NCBI GenBank assembly: GCA_001939145.1
Contig: LSRX01000428.1
Span: forward strand, 436,522-500,521
Length of the DNA stretch: 64,000 nt
Source of the DNA: Symbiodinium microadriaticum
Lineage: Eukaryota > Sar > Dinophyceae > Suessiales > Symbiodiniaceae
Direction of reading: 5' to 3'
Shown here piece after piece: positions 12,980-24,695 of the stretch. Within the stretch, counting starts at the first letter, position 1. Every line of letters starts with the position of its first letter. The notes beneath the pieces were generated by a model, which did not search any database, was not told the origin of the DNA, and saw only the letters and a program-made list of their open reading frames with translations. Position numbers and translations under genes: made by a program.

Positions 12980-15900
12980 ATGCGTGGGTCCGGAGCGGCA
13001 CCGCTCGAAGAAGGGCTCCACCTCGTGCTGCATGTTCTTTGGGTGAGACACGCAGGCCGTGTTCTTGCAGGCGATGTCCTGGGGCTTCCCGTAGTTCTTT
13101 GCTTCCCGCACGTCAGGTTGATACCTTCTAGTTTTAAAGCATTCAAGGCTTTTAGTGATGAGGGCCACATCCGGTTTTCATTCTCGACACTAAACTTACT
13201 TATTCCAAGCACGCACTGCTGGTAGCTACATGAACTAACCTCAGCACAAGTCGCATCCGCACTAAGATTTCCCTTTTCCAGCCCCGTCCTTGAAGTTGTA
13301 GACCCGCGGAGGGACTTGGAGACGGAACTCGCGCTCGACGGCGCCATCCTTGACCACCTCCAATGCTTTCAGCGTGGCGCGGCCGCTCTTGGAAAATCTC
13401 TGAACATGTGATGGGCGACGGGTTTTCATCAAGGCAACTGACAAATTTCCAGAGTGTTAGACCACTGGATTCCACAATTCCACATGTAGTACGCGCATAG
13501 CAGGGTCCCACGCGTCCCCTTCCACTTCTAGTGCATATTTCGAATTAGCTTCCAGGGTCGGGATTGCACGTGTCCCGTGAAGCGTCCCCTGCGAGACCGC
13601 CTTCAGCATACTCCCCGGGGCCATCGCAGCCAGGCGCCTCGACCAGTTGGCAGCACGCAAAGTGCGCGAAAGTGCGCAAAAAGGCGGAGCTGAGGCCGAG
13701 GCTTCAGGGGCTGCCGGTCCCAGCTGCTGATGTCAACGTCGGGCACTGCAATGAAGCCGCTGCCTACACAGCTACCTGCGAGCTGCTTAGCGCTTCAGAC
13801 CTACTGCCGTGCTTCTGCAATACGGCTTTGTGGCTCACGAACCCAAACACAGCCCAGTGGCCGCTCGTCTCGTCAGACATGCGCACACCTTGACCCCCCA
13901 CATGATGCAAGTCCAAGATGTCCCGGACCATATACATGAGGCTCCAGACCTGCTGACGGCAACAACGAGGTCATCGACAAAGCTTATCGTATTGCTGCTT
14001 GTTTCGAATAGGAAGTCTTCCTCACGGTTGCAAAACGGTGCATGCTGCAAGTACTGTCGTTCCTGCAGGATGCTCATGCTCACGCCTGCTCGATGGGTTG
14101 CCCGGCAGCCAGGTTCTCGATGACGATCCCATTTGCGATGGGCACCAGCCCGACCTCCAAAAGGCAGCAACTTCCACACATGTGTTCGCTCTTCTGAATT
14201 GGGGTGCCTCCTGGCTTACCCTCTCCGGAGAAGTGATGTCCGGCGAGGTCGCCACCTCCTTGCCGATGCGCCTAGTGACTCCTAATGCGCATCCTTAGCT
14301 ACACCCCTGCATGCGTGCCCAGCTCGCGTTTGCCGTCTGCGCGAGCTCTCAAACAAGACTGTGTTCGATCGCAAGTCAGATCAAGGCATTTAACCAAGCA
14401 AGTGGTGACTGAAGTCTTGGCTAGCGGTCTAGCAGTGCAGCAAGATGCAGCAAGACCGCAGCAGGATCCTTGATGAAATCGGTGGCAGCCATCAGGGCCG
14501 GAGAATATCCCAAATCCAAATCATCTGGGAGTTCCATCGCGTTCCGCTGACTCGTCGGCGAGAAGTCTCCTGCCGGATGGCCCCGTTTGCAAGTGGGTGC
14601 CTTTACGGGGATGCGACCATGTGAGTCTATGCCGACTGTGACCCTGACTCGGAAATGCAAAACCCTGCAAACTCCATGCACATGCCCAGTTTTTTTTGCG
14701 ATTGTTTCCTGATCAGCATACGAGGTCATGCTGTACAGTAGGCTCTTTGTTTCCTGAAGACTAACGTCCGGAGCCAAACCCGAAAGTCCAGCCGCGGCGC
14801 CTCGCAGGCTGGGGCTGAAAAGCATGGGGCTGCCGGGTTGCCTGGCCTCCGCCTGTCCGTACACTTCTGCATTATGGAAATACAGTATAATAGACATAAT
14901 ACAATATAAAAACATATCATATAATGTAGTACAATATGGTATGATATTCTTTGCTTCTGCACCATGCTTAGATCTGCGCAGTATGTGTATGCGCTGGGGT
15001 GGGCCTGGTATCGTCAACACTACCAGTACCACGATATCCCGTAGCAATAAACACCCAAAACAACGTGGTCATCCATGGCCTTAGAGTGGGTCGAACGCTT
15101 TCCTTTTTGTCTTTCGACGTCGAAGTCTCGAATCGAGAATCTTACATTCTCGGCATGATAGGAAGCATGGGGCCTTGGGCCAGCCCCACATAAGTGCTGC
15201 AAACTTGCAAACTCCACCTTCAGGTCCACACGATAATCATCTCCAAAGTGCCCACCTGACAATCTCCAAGGCTGTTCTACGACACGACCTCCTCATTCGG
15301 CTGGAGCCACGTTGTGCATTAGACGCTTCTTCTACCGTCTTGTCAAGCTGCATGCCCATTTAAAGCTTGGATGCGGGCCTAGCATGCCCAGGAGGACGAT
15401 GCCTGGGAAACACAGGCACCCCACCACACCTGTTTCTGTCAAAGATGCTGCACTTCGAAGAAGAACCCAGACATTCCATCTGAGGAGCGAGTGAAGTAGC
15501 CATTCCTCACCGGGAAGGATACCATATTAAATATGGATTCTAGAATCATCACTGCAAAGCATGTGTCCCCTCAGACTCTTGCTTTGCGTCGCAAAAAGAG
15601 CTACAGTACATCGATGTCGGAAGTCGGAACACTTCCCCGACTTCACCCACTCTCACCACCAAGGCTCTGCGATTGCTGGTCCCAGCCGTTGAGCTCCGTG
15701 CTGTCCAGCCAGTATGGCAGCGTCGGGTGTCTGGCGTCCCGCGGCCTTGGGGTTCACAGGGGTGCTATGCCAGTCAGCAGTCTGCAAACTTTCTGCTTGT
15801 AGGCCACAGGGGGTGGAAAAACTTCACGCCCTGCGGAAGCTTGTCCAGGAAGTCCTGTCTCATGGTCACGGCCTTTCGAAGTTCCTTTGACTTCTCCAAA

Positions 15901-18369
15901 ACCTGTCACGCCAAAGCCAACGATGAGCGCAGTCTTCTTTGAAGTGCGCAGTAGCACCGTTGGCCTTGTCACCCATGCGCTCCAGCTGCAATCGGGTGAA
16001 ATACCAGATCTTTGCCACCTTCTCTTGGGCCAGGTAGTCGTCGATAGATGCGAACTTCCTAGCAGCTCAACACCGCTTCCAACACACTCCTGCACCGCTG
16101 CCTGCAAGCATACACTCTCAACCGCATTTTGCCATGCCGTAGCCTCACCACGTAGCCTCTGGCGACCATGCGATCTTCGTACATCTTTGGAAGCGCCAGT
16201 TCACTGGGGGCAACCAAATCGACGAACACCTTTCGGTATATCCTGCCAACGCAAGTACCGGAGAACAGAATGCGACAGCGATCTCACAGCCGGAACGTTG
16301 GGCACCCAGTCCTGAGGCCATCGACCTTTGAATGTACAGTGCGTCCATGAAACAAATCTCCGAGCAAGGCCAAGTGGATACTGGAGGTATCCCAGCCTCG
16401 ACCAGTTGACAAGACAGGCCCTCGAGGGGGGAAAGGCCCGAGTCGGCAAAAAAAATTCAAACAGCAAACAAGCCGGATACAAGTCGTCAACACCAGGGCC
16501 GCAGTAAGAAAAACTCAGAGCCACCGTCGGAGGCATCTCCGACCGACACTGCAAAAACATCAAGAGATTGCCCCTGGCATCCACCCATCCATCCAGTCAT
16601 TCCATCCCTCCATCCATCACTGAATACATCCACACATCCAGCCACAAACCGGCACATCTATCGGTACGATCATGCTTCCAACTTCCAACCATCCATACAT
16701 GCATACAAACAAACATTCATCAACCAGCCTTCACATCTACATCCACATATTATATACCTACATCAACCTCTCCTCATCCACATCTTTAGTCACTGTTGTA
16801 AAGTATACGAAGAAGCATGGGTGCGACCGCGTGTGACCTCGTTTCTTTAAGAGGTCACACCCGGTCGCACCCATCAGTTGGTATGGAAGAACTCAGACAA
16901 AACCCACTGATTCTCAATGACGGTTGCCAAGGCCGGAAGAGAAAACGACAAAACCCCAATGTCGCCTTTGAAGGCAAGGGTGGGTTCGACCGGGTACGAT
17001 TTTTTACGAGGTCGCGCCCAATATTGTTGTTGTGGAAGCATTCAGACAAACTAACATACAGTCCAAACTGCACGATCCCTCGTAGAAAACGAGATAACCC
17101 CCATGTCGCCGCCTTCGAAGGCAAGCGTGTGGGTGTGGTGACCGAGCTTTTTTGTACGAGGGCCGCACCCGGTCGCACCCATCACTTGATGTGGAAGCAT
17201 TCAAACCAAAAACCCAATGATACTCGATGGCGATTGCCAAAGCAGGAAAAGCACATAAAGCCCAGTGCACGATCTCTTAGAAAACGACATAACCCCATGT
17301 CGCCTTCGAGTTAAGGGTGGGTACGATCGGGCGCGACCTCGTTTTGTACGACGTCGCTCCCGGTCGCAGGCATAATTCGTTCTGGAAGCATTCAAACAAA
17401 AACCCAAGCCGGAAGAACACATACAGCCCAAACTGCACCATCCCTCGTTCTAACCCCATGTCGCCCTCGAAGGCAGGGGTGGGTGCGACCGGGTGCGACC
17501 TCGTTTCTTTGTCTTCCACGTGGAGTATGTCGCTGTCTGATTCGAGCCGACTTGTTTTTGACTACTGCTGTGTCCTGCCTTTGACTGGAGGCCTGGCTCT
17601 TTGCGACAGACGGCTGCCAGCTTGCTGACTCGATTTGCTGACAGCCGCCGGCATTTGATGACACAAGCTGCTCTGGCCCTCGACGACCTTAACTCATGAC
17701 CCCTCCAAATCTCCTGGATCGGAAAATCTCGTGGCTGGTTCTAGATTCTAGCACAAGAGCGGCTCGAAGAACCAGAATCACTCGTCCCGTCATCCCGTTC
17801 CGTCGCCTTTCTGCTCCAGGAAGCTGAACTCATCGAGCATCTCCTGGGAGGGGTGCTCGTGCCGGCCGTCTCCTGCCCGAAACGAGCACGGGAGAGGGAA
17901 CCCGCAGACGCACACGACTCGTCAGCGTTTTGGGGGGAAACCACCGGCTCGCCTGCATTGATGAAGGAAGCTCGAGGAAAGCCCCGCTGCCTCGGAGGCG
18001 CCCGACAGGATACAGTAAAAGCATCGAGCAGGGTCCACCTACCCCATCCTACTCCGACTTGGCAAAAGCAGCACTGGCCACGGCCGCTTCAGGAGGCAAG
18101 GCGCTTGCAATACTTCGAAATCGCCTCCTCCAGCCACCGGCACACACCCTCCACCTGCAGCGGGCTCTCGCATCTCTGCGAGGAGGGGATTGCTGCGCGC
18201 GTGCGCTCTGCATAGCCATGGTGACAGCATGTTGCAGACTTGCTTGCAAGCCTGGGCTGGTTAACCTTCGGCTGCGTGCATGTGAGCATGTCGATGTGTG
18301 AGCGTGTACGTGCGCGGGAGTGTGTGGGGGTGTGTGGGTGTGATGGGGTGTGAAGGGGTGTGTGTATGG

Positions 18370-18463
<94 letters not shown>

Positions 18464-19360
18464 GGGGGTGGTGTGTGTGTGTGTGTGTGTGNCGCGTGCG
18501 CGTGGGTGTGTGTGTGCGTGTGTGTATGCAAGTATGTATGGATGGATGTATGGATGGATGGATGTCTGGATGTATGAATGAATGTATGTATGAATGAATG
18601 AGTGAATGAGTGACCGTGTGACTGAGCGACTGACTGACTGACTGACTGACTGAATGAATGAATGGATGGATTTACCTACCGTATGCATGTATGCAACTAC
18701 GTATGTATGAGCGTGTAAGCGTGCACGCGCGTGCGATTGTCTGTCTCCCGATGCGACGAACCTCCTTTGCAGCTCGCAACCGCCAAGAGCACCCACGCCG
18801 CAATGAGCTACAAAATGGCCTTGGAGCGGATCACGAACAAACTTTGCCCGGTGGAATAGCCACACAGCATCTTGATGGTGTCCGTGATGGTCTCGTTCTT
18901 CCTTTGTCAAGTCTCGCTCCCAGCTAGTTCAAGCAAAAGCCGCGAGTAGGCCGAGCAAAAGAGCCGGGCGGCTGGAAGGAGGAGGTCTTTGCATCAAAGA
19001 CATTCACCTTGAGGCCGTGAAACTCGGCGGCGTTGCGAAAGGATTCTTTGGTCCGTGTCGAGTCCTCCATGAAGATGGTGTAGACTGCCGCCTGTGTCAC
19101 AGAGACTGCAGCCAGGCTTGAGGGATGTTGGTGCCACCGTGCTGCCAATGCCTCACGGTTCTGTAGCCGGAAACGATCCAGGTCCTCGCCATTCTTGAAG
19201 GCTTCTTTGAGCTCCCCTCGGCATGAAAACAGTCTCAACCTTTCCAGCAACGAGCTGGCACAGACATATTCGCGGTCAAGAGTCGTGTCTTGTGGTACAC
19301 ATACCACTGCTCATCCAGGGTCAAGTCGTTCACTATCGCTATCTGAGCAATCCAAGACAT
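12980..19360 (-). CDS. Aspartate carbamoyltransferase, PyrB-PyrI fusion, multi-exon
   Basis: This gene joins carbamoyl phosphate to aspartate in the second step of pyrimidine synthesis. Catalytic exons: 19360-19285 (proposed ATG at 19360), 19216-19146, 19091 to about 18972 (EDSTRTKESF carbamoyl-phosphate loop), about 18000-17953 joined to 17872-17807 (INAGDGRHEHPSQ), 16396-16312 (LLGDLFHGRTVHSK), 16242-16144 (VDLVAPSEL), 16058-15965 (IWYFTRLQLERMG), 15902-15808 (KFFHPL) and 15745 to about 15660 (LNGWDQQ). Regulatory-type exons: 14154-14086 (PIANGIVIENLAAGQP), 13949 to about 13800, 13399-13289 (LQVPPRVYNFK) and 13078 to about 12980 (CKNTACVSH, first half of a PyrI-like zinc site). The order matches bacterial PyrBI fusions such as that of Thermotoga. 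Between 18970 and 18000, and between 15660 and 14160, exons were not located, and the second CxxC of the zinc site was not found, so the 3' end is provisional. Confidence 0.85.
16817..16874. repeat. 24-bp inverted repeat (hairpin), one mismatch
   Basis: The left arm 16817-16840 and the right arm 16851-16874 are reverse complements over 24 bases except for one position (C at 16830), with a 10-base spacer. The arm begins ATGGGTGCGACCG. Later heads of the array keep weaker versions, for example around 17318-17375. It is the most regular palindrome noticed in the window. Confidence 0.9.
16817..17520. repeat. Degenerate tandem array with hairpin heads (~165-bp unit)
   Basis: The motif GGGTGCGACCGGGTGCGACC, followed by TCGTTT, recurs in diverged form at about 16819, 16981, 17131, 17318 and 17480, a spacing of 150-187 bp. 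Between heads the copies share GGAAGCATTCA, CCAAACTGCACGATCCCT and CCCCATGTCGCC-like words, each followed by GAAGGCAAG. I count about four copies. The head folds back on itself, most clearly in the first copy. The array lies within an intron and has no convincing reading frame. Confidence 0.85.
18360..18535. repeat. (GT)n microsatellite with an ambiguous base
   Basis: Two long (GT)n tracts (about 18374-18456 and 18468-18491) are separated by GGGTGGGTGGGG. An N at 18492 marks an unresolved base, so the repeat length may be an assembly estimate. The tract lies inside an intron of the carbamoyltransferase gene on the gene model given here. Confidence 0.95.
18536..18670. repeat. Tetranucleotide repeats (ATGG, GAAT, TGAC)
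   Basis: Successive short arrays of ATGG, TGAA/GAAT and GACT units follow the (GT)n tract. They give repetitive open frames on minus that I do not regard as coding. Confidence 0.9.
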
Positions 19361-19369
19361 GGCATCGCA

Positions 19370-20250
19370 AGCCAACAGATCATAACACAACAAGCGTCGC
19401 TTGCAAGTTGCTTTCACTTGGCTGCCGGGGGGCCGTCCTCCCCTGGAACGGGTGCTTCTTGACCACACCGCTCTGCTCTCTCTTTGCCATTCTAGGCAGG
19501 AAGCGCTCTTGGCCCGCAATGGAGCGAAATGCCACAGCTGCGGCGGCGGTGCGAGCGTCAACATGCAAGATCCTGAACCTACTAGAGAGAAGACGCAAGA
19601 CATCGGAAGACAGGATCAGCAGCACTGCAGCACCACTCCTTGCAGACTTGGAACCACTTCCTCTGAGGCAGCAACCCTAAAGATGCCTTCGGCACATGCG
19701 CCCGCGATCCTGCGCACACCGACATGCACCCGGCATGTGCCCCTTGCGACAAGTTCGCTTCAGGAGTCCTGGAAGCAAGGTTCCTCGCCTGCGAGGCAAG
19801 CAGGAGCTTGAAAGAGCAGCTCTGTGCCGGGCAGCTGGGCGGCCGAGATGGGCAGGGACGGGCAGGGTCGGGGGGCCTTGATGCCAGCTGCGAGGAGATG
19901 GCTCTGACACTCGGTCACCCGCCCCATGTGAAGGGCCTCGGCAGCGCGACACGGAGCCCCGTGAGAGGCACTAAATGCACTTGGCCTCAGCCTCCGGCCC
20001 GTCTTACAAGCACGTTATTCATGTCCACCTGGCGCGAGACGGCGCCTCCGGCTCTGCGCTGCGAAACGACGAGCCCCAGTCCCGCCTTGGACAAGTCCTG
20101 AGAGTCCAGCATCCTCCGTGGGCATGCCAGCCAGACGTGGGACCACGAAATACCACGAACAGCTTTTCTGGCTGTACTGCAAGACCGAGCACCATTGCAT
20201 GGGACGCCAGCACCCCAGTGCGTTACCAGTCAAAGAGAGGGCCGCGACCA
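19370..20250. other. No confident gene
   Basis: Upstream of the proposed first exon of the carbamoyltransferase gene. Frames on both strands are arginine/serine/proline rich with no family motif. It could hold the 5' leader and spliced-leader acceptor of that gene; no dinoflagellate spliced-leader sequence was noticed by eye. Confidence 0.35.
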
Positions 20251-20259
20251 ACAGCACAA

Positions 20260-21390
20260 AAACGACTACAGCGATACCGCAATTCCGAAAGCTGCGAAAG
20301 CAAGGTCCTCTTGAGCTCCTCCCAGGTCATTCCATACGCCTCCGCAAACCTCAAGCAAACCACGCAAGTGACCACAGGTGTATGCTGCATGCTGCACATC
20401 GACTCGACGGATTGACACCACACCCTCGACGTGGGCTGAATCAACGCGAAGGCTGGCTTAGAAACATCTCTCAAGAATTTCAGCCGAAACGCATCTTCAT
20501 CAGCGGCATGGAATACTTTCGAATGGGCGTTCCATGTAGGCGCTCCTTGGCGTGAAAGGCGATAACACCCACCACTCCCGATCAAACCTTCCCCTGGTTC
20601 AATGCTTCAACAAACAACCAAAGACCGCAACAGATTAACCAAGGTGGTTCGAATCCATCACAACTACCTTGCGTGCATCTTCGTCTGCCATCGCTGAGCC
20701 GAAGACCATGACCAGAACCTGCAAAGGTCAGAACGAGGCAGAGGCATTATTCCACCCTCAGAGCCTTTCCTTGGACTACTGAGGCCCTCCGAAGCTCACC
20801 TACGGAAAAGCAGAGCCACATACTTCAAGTCAACCTCCTTCACCAGACAACCCGCAACTTGCGACTCTGCCTTGGGAGTGCAAAGCCCGCCAGAGGCGGG
20901 GCACGAGGGGTGAGCTCGGTCGATCCTCAGAGCTCAGAAAAGACTCCGAGTTTTCAAGACGTGACATGTTACAGTGTTCAAGCCCGAGGAGCGGCAAGGG
21001 AATCTCAATCTCATCTCCAAACTCAGGCCTCGGTGTCCGGCTTGGAGGTCGGGGCAGCTGAGCCGCTTACTGAAGCTCCTGGCAGCAGGTTGTCGGCCAG
21101 CTCGCGCATCACACCCGCCTCTGCGACGCGGGCGCCCATGCTCTACAGCCAAGGGCCAAGCTCGGAGCCTCTGAAGTGAAGTCAAACTCCTGTCTGAACT
21201 GGTCCTGCCAGTTCGTGTAGCGGGGTTACGTCGCATGAGGGCGCGTTTAGTCACAACATCCCCAAGTGTACGCCCGCAAGAGACCCACATCAGCGGCATC
21301 ACAATTCGAGACACTATATCATAGCAGTCAGAGCATGCTCAAGCCAGCCATTCCCCATGTAGGTGTGTCTCTGTCTCTCTGTCTTCTGTA

Positions 21391-21423
<33 letters not shown>

Positions 21424-23065
21424 GTATGTTTGTGTGTGTGTGCGTGTTGTGTGTACCCGGCGCCAAACAGTGCGACTGAGACTGGTTTGGATGAGCTGGA
21501 CCTATAGCCTATAATTACAAGCCCACGAGATTAGCTCCGAAATGGACAAGCACCCGTTCGAGACACCCGTGGCATCACAACACATCGAAACCGGCCATTC
21601 CCCATTCCCCATGAAGACACTCGATTGCACAAAGCACAAACAAGCATGCAAGATGTTATCACAGTAGTGGATTGCATGGGTTGACAATACGTTTCCGCAA
21701 CGGCACACTGCAAAACCAAGCATGTAACATGTTCTCACAGTAGTGGATTGTATGGGTTGACAATTGCTTTCGCAAGTGCAGACCTTGGACCGATGCGACT
21801 AAACACAAGTCGATGCGCCTTAACCCATGTACCCAGTATATGCCAATATCCACAGATGTCCCACGCGAGTGATACACAGCTTCTTGAGCGCCTGCATCGT
21901 GGAAAAGATCTCTTGAACTTGGCTGCCCATACCAAGCAACTGCATGGCCTGACAGTGTGATTGCAGCTGTGGAAGCTCTCGTGATTCAGAGACTGTCTGT
22001 CTGGGTTGCCAGCAAAGGAAACTGTTGCAACCTCGGTGTATAACTAGTATGTCCATCCACCATCATCCACCCATCCGCATAGATTTTTGGGACTCCGCGG
22101 AAATTCTGCCCCACAAATGACAAGTTCAACAACGACACTTTTATTAACTCCTTGGTGCTGTACATCAACATTTCCGAACGGTGACATGTCTTCACAACGT
22201 TCATGAAATCACGCGCAGAGGTTTCACTCAGCGGGCGTCCCACGACTGACTCTTCAGACTTGATCACCGCATATGCCCATTTTGCAACAGAGGCACATCC
22301 ATGTAGAAAAAGCGCTCCACGCTCGGGTACTGCACTTTGACCGCCACCTCAGAGGCGGTCTTCGGGCCTACGGCCTACATGGGCTCTCAATGCCAAGCCT
22401 CGGTGCCGTCCGAAAGCTTCGCAAAGTGAACCTAGCCACTGCGATCTGGCCATATCTAGCAAAAAAGAGTCGGGTGCTGCAACGGCCACAACTGCCTGCG
22501 CGATGGAGGCCGCAGCGACGGCATGGGTGTCGAAATGCTCGAAAATGTCGCCTGGAAGGCATCAGAAAGGAACTTCGCATGTGAGCAGCTAAACCGCACC
22601 ACAAACATTGTCTGATAATCAGCAGCCTTGCCTATGCAGGCTCCCAACCTTGGGACAGCAAAGCTGCGCTCCTTCCTACGTGCTCTCCGCACTCCCGGCT
22701 CTGGGCTTCCTCGGTGCCGTACTCCGCTTCGATGATTTCTTGGACCACTTCAAAAGGCTCCTGCCAGGTGCCGTCTGAACATGTTCAGCGGGCCTTTTAG
22801 TGGGCGAAGCTCTCTCCATCTTCAAGGCGCCTGCGGGCAGTCGTCGAGGAGAACGGCAAAGACCTCATCGAACCTTCCGCGCTGATTTTTGTTGCAGATT
22901 GCTGAAATCTTCATCCTTCGTGCCAGGTTGCTCGGCGGGGAATTGCCCCGCACCGCACAAGGTCTGCGCAGCCTCCCCAACATCAAGAGAAGAACATGGC
23001 AGGAGTTCCGCCGAAGGTCCCAAGAATTCGCCTGCCTTCACATAATACCCCTTGAGGCTGAGCAC
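20260..23065 (-). CDS. ABC1/UbiB-type atypical kinase, N-lobe half
   Basis: Exons spell the ABC1-specific N-terminal extension and N-lobe: about 23065-23010 (LKGYYVKAGEFLG, the KxGQ-like motif), about 22860-22830 (DDCPQAP), about 22770-22690 (PFEVVQEIIEAEYGTEEA), about 22553-22496 (HFDTHAVAAASIAQ, the Ala-rich loop replacing the Gly-rich loop), 22431-22399 (VHFAKLSDGTE) and 22347 to about 22285 (VAVKVQYPSVERFFYMDV, catalytic lysine strand). Two introns are fixed: 22495-22432 and 22398-22348, both GC...AG. Weaker candidates follow at about 20735-20675 (VLVMVFGSAMADEDARK, compare the family VLVMEF strand) and 20340-20270 (FAEAYGMTWEELKRTLLSQL). The catalytic loop (SDPHAGN) is not found before the carbamoyltransferase gene begins; the matching half lies at 10872-11380. 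Confidence 0.78.
21385..21450. repeat. (TG)n(TA)n(TG)n microsatellite
   Basis: TGTGTGTG, about twelve TA units and another TG tract occur in succession. The repeat lies within the span of the N-lobe kinase gene, probably intronic. Confidence 0.95.
21820..22267 (-). CDS. Candidate exons within the ABC1 kinase span, unknown
   Basis: Two minus-strand stretches have protein-like composition: 22267 to about 22100 (SEESVVGRPLSETSARDFMN, then VVKTCHRSEML) and about 21955-21820 (SQVQEIFSTMQALKKLCITR). They lie between recognised kinase exons and could be kinase exons for the region that links the N-lobe to the hinge, or belong to an intronic gene. I recognise no motif. Confidence 0.3.
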
Positions 23066-23069
23066 CTAG

Positions 23070-24690
23070 CCGCCAGCTTGCAGGCCACGTGGCAGAGGAC
23101 GGGAGGTGGAGTGCCAGGAGCCCGAGCTCGGAACCAATTCCAGCATTCTCTCTGCACATTGCCTGTTTAGGCCTTGGCAACTCTTGACAACAACGAAGCT
23201 GAGCATTGCAGATATTGCAGCTGACACCTCGCTGCCAAGGAGCGCTTGATCTCTTGCAAGCGCTGGTCGTCTGTTCCAAACCGCCTGCGGCGATTGTCGC
23301 TGTCTAGAAAAGCTGCTCAACGAGGTAAGTCCGTGCATCCAGGGATCCTCTGTCAGCTAAGTCCGGAAAGCGGATATTCTGAACATCCCGTTGAGTCTGA
23401 AACACGGATTATCGATGCGAGCTTATGTTCTTCGCTCTCCTCGCGAATTTGTTCGGAAGTTCATCCCAATGCTTTGGTTTGAAATTTGAAGGATGCGGCC
23501 TCAGCGGCGTCACCCAGAAGGTCAGCAAGATGCTGGCCATGCCAAAGCCGAAGCGCACGCCTGAAGCACTTCGTCCTCTCGCTTCCCTGGACTCCCGCAC
23601 TCAACGCTCGGAAGTCTGCCTCGAGCCATGCCTTCTAGCCAGGACGGTGTCAGACGGTCTCAGCTCAGACGATGCTTGATGGGATGAACTTGCGGAGATT
23701 TGCGGAGTGCTGAGCTCTCCACCCGTCAAGGCTGAGAAGAAGCTGGTGAGAGAGTTCAGGAAGCCTCGCACAGCAACCAAAAGGAGCTGAGTGGCGGGAA
23801 GACACGGGAAGCGAGCTCGCAACCCTGACACAAGCCGCCGTAATTAAGCTGGCCTCTGCCGGTGGGAGGCGACGACATGGCAACAGCTTAAGTGTGCGCA
23901 GCACGGAGCTTTTGCAGCCAAGAACCTATATTAAAGGAAACTACAGGTGGGGAGTTTAGGGTATATAGGGCTTCTATAAGGTATATAGACCTTCTGCAAG
24001 GCTCCTATCACGGTAACTACCCACCTGAAACTGTCCCAGGCTATAGGCAGCTACTAGTATGCGCGGTGAGCAATGCGATCCGCCTCGAAACTACGCCCAT
24101 AAGCGCCCGTAAGCGCTGATGCACGCAGAACGTTGTAAACCCCTTTCGATGCACTTGTTTCACACAAAAGGCTCACAGCTGGGCTTGGGAGCGGCAGCTC
24201 CCACACGGAGGTGCTTAGCTTTGAAGCCACACAGCCGTGCTGCCCTGCTAGCGTGGCGCGGCAGTCATATCAGCACGGAAGCAGCTGAGACCGAGGAACG
24301 CAAGTTTGCCAACGGGTAGCTTAAGTTGATGTCACGAACCATGCAATGCCGTGCAAGTGACCCTGGTGTCCTTCTTTTACTTCGCAACACAGCGACAGGA
24401 TCGGCGGAGGAGGCAAGTCGATCCGTGACTTATGGCCCCCAGATGCAAGGTGAGCTGCGCCAGTGCAGAAAAGAAGCGCAGCCGCAACATCCACATAACT
24501 GGAACGCCAATAGTGAGTATCAGCTCAGCTGATTCAGTCGTTAAAGCATTCTTCACTGTGGACTGAACGGGCCAAGTCCCGCGAATGCTCGACCAGCAAT
24601 GCTGGTGATCACAGAGCTACTATGTGCATCCATCCACGAATGATTCGTCCCGATTCTGAGATTCCTGCCCTCGCGGAGATCTTACACAAT
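23070..24690. other. No confident gene
   Basis: No family motif on either strand. A run of related TATAG words near 23960-23995 (gtatataggg, gtatatagac) is the only local structure. The stretch probably contains the 3' flank of the PDZ-protein gene. Confidence 0.4.
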
Positions 24691-24695
24691 CAGAT

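Larger units (their letters stand above)
16397..17806 (-). other. Large GC-AG intron of the carbamoyltransferase gene
   Basis: Both edges are fixed by the protein: the upstream exon ends ...LEQK plus one base at 17807, and the downstream exon starts at 16396 to give GWDTSSIHLALL. At 1410 bp it is much longer than the other resolved introns of this gene (54-210 bp). The excess is mostly the tandem hairpin repeat array at 16817-17520. Confidence 0.75.

Noticed and set aside
16817..17520. CRISPR-like array
   Set aside because: Units are degenerate and about 165 bp long, with no short identical repeats or uniform spacers, and the context is a eukaryotic intron.
18298..18910. Polyvaline/polycysteine and polyhistidine/threonine open frames
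   Set aside because: These come from the (GT)n tract and include an ambiguous base; they are not proteins.
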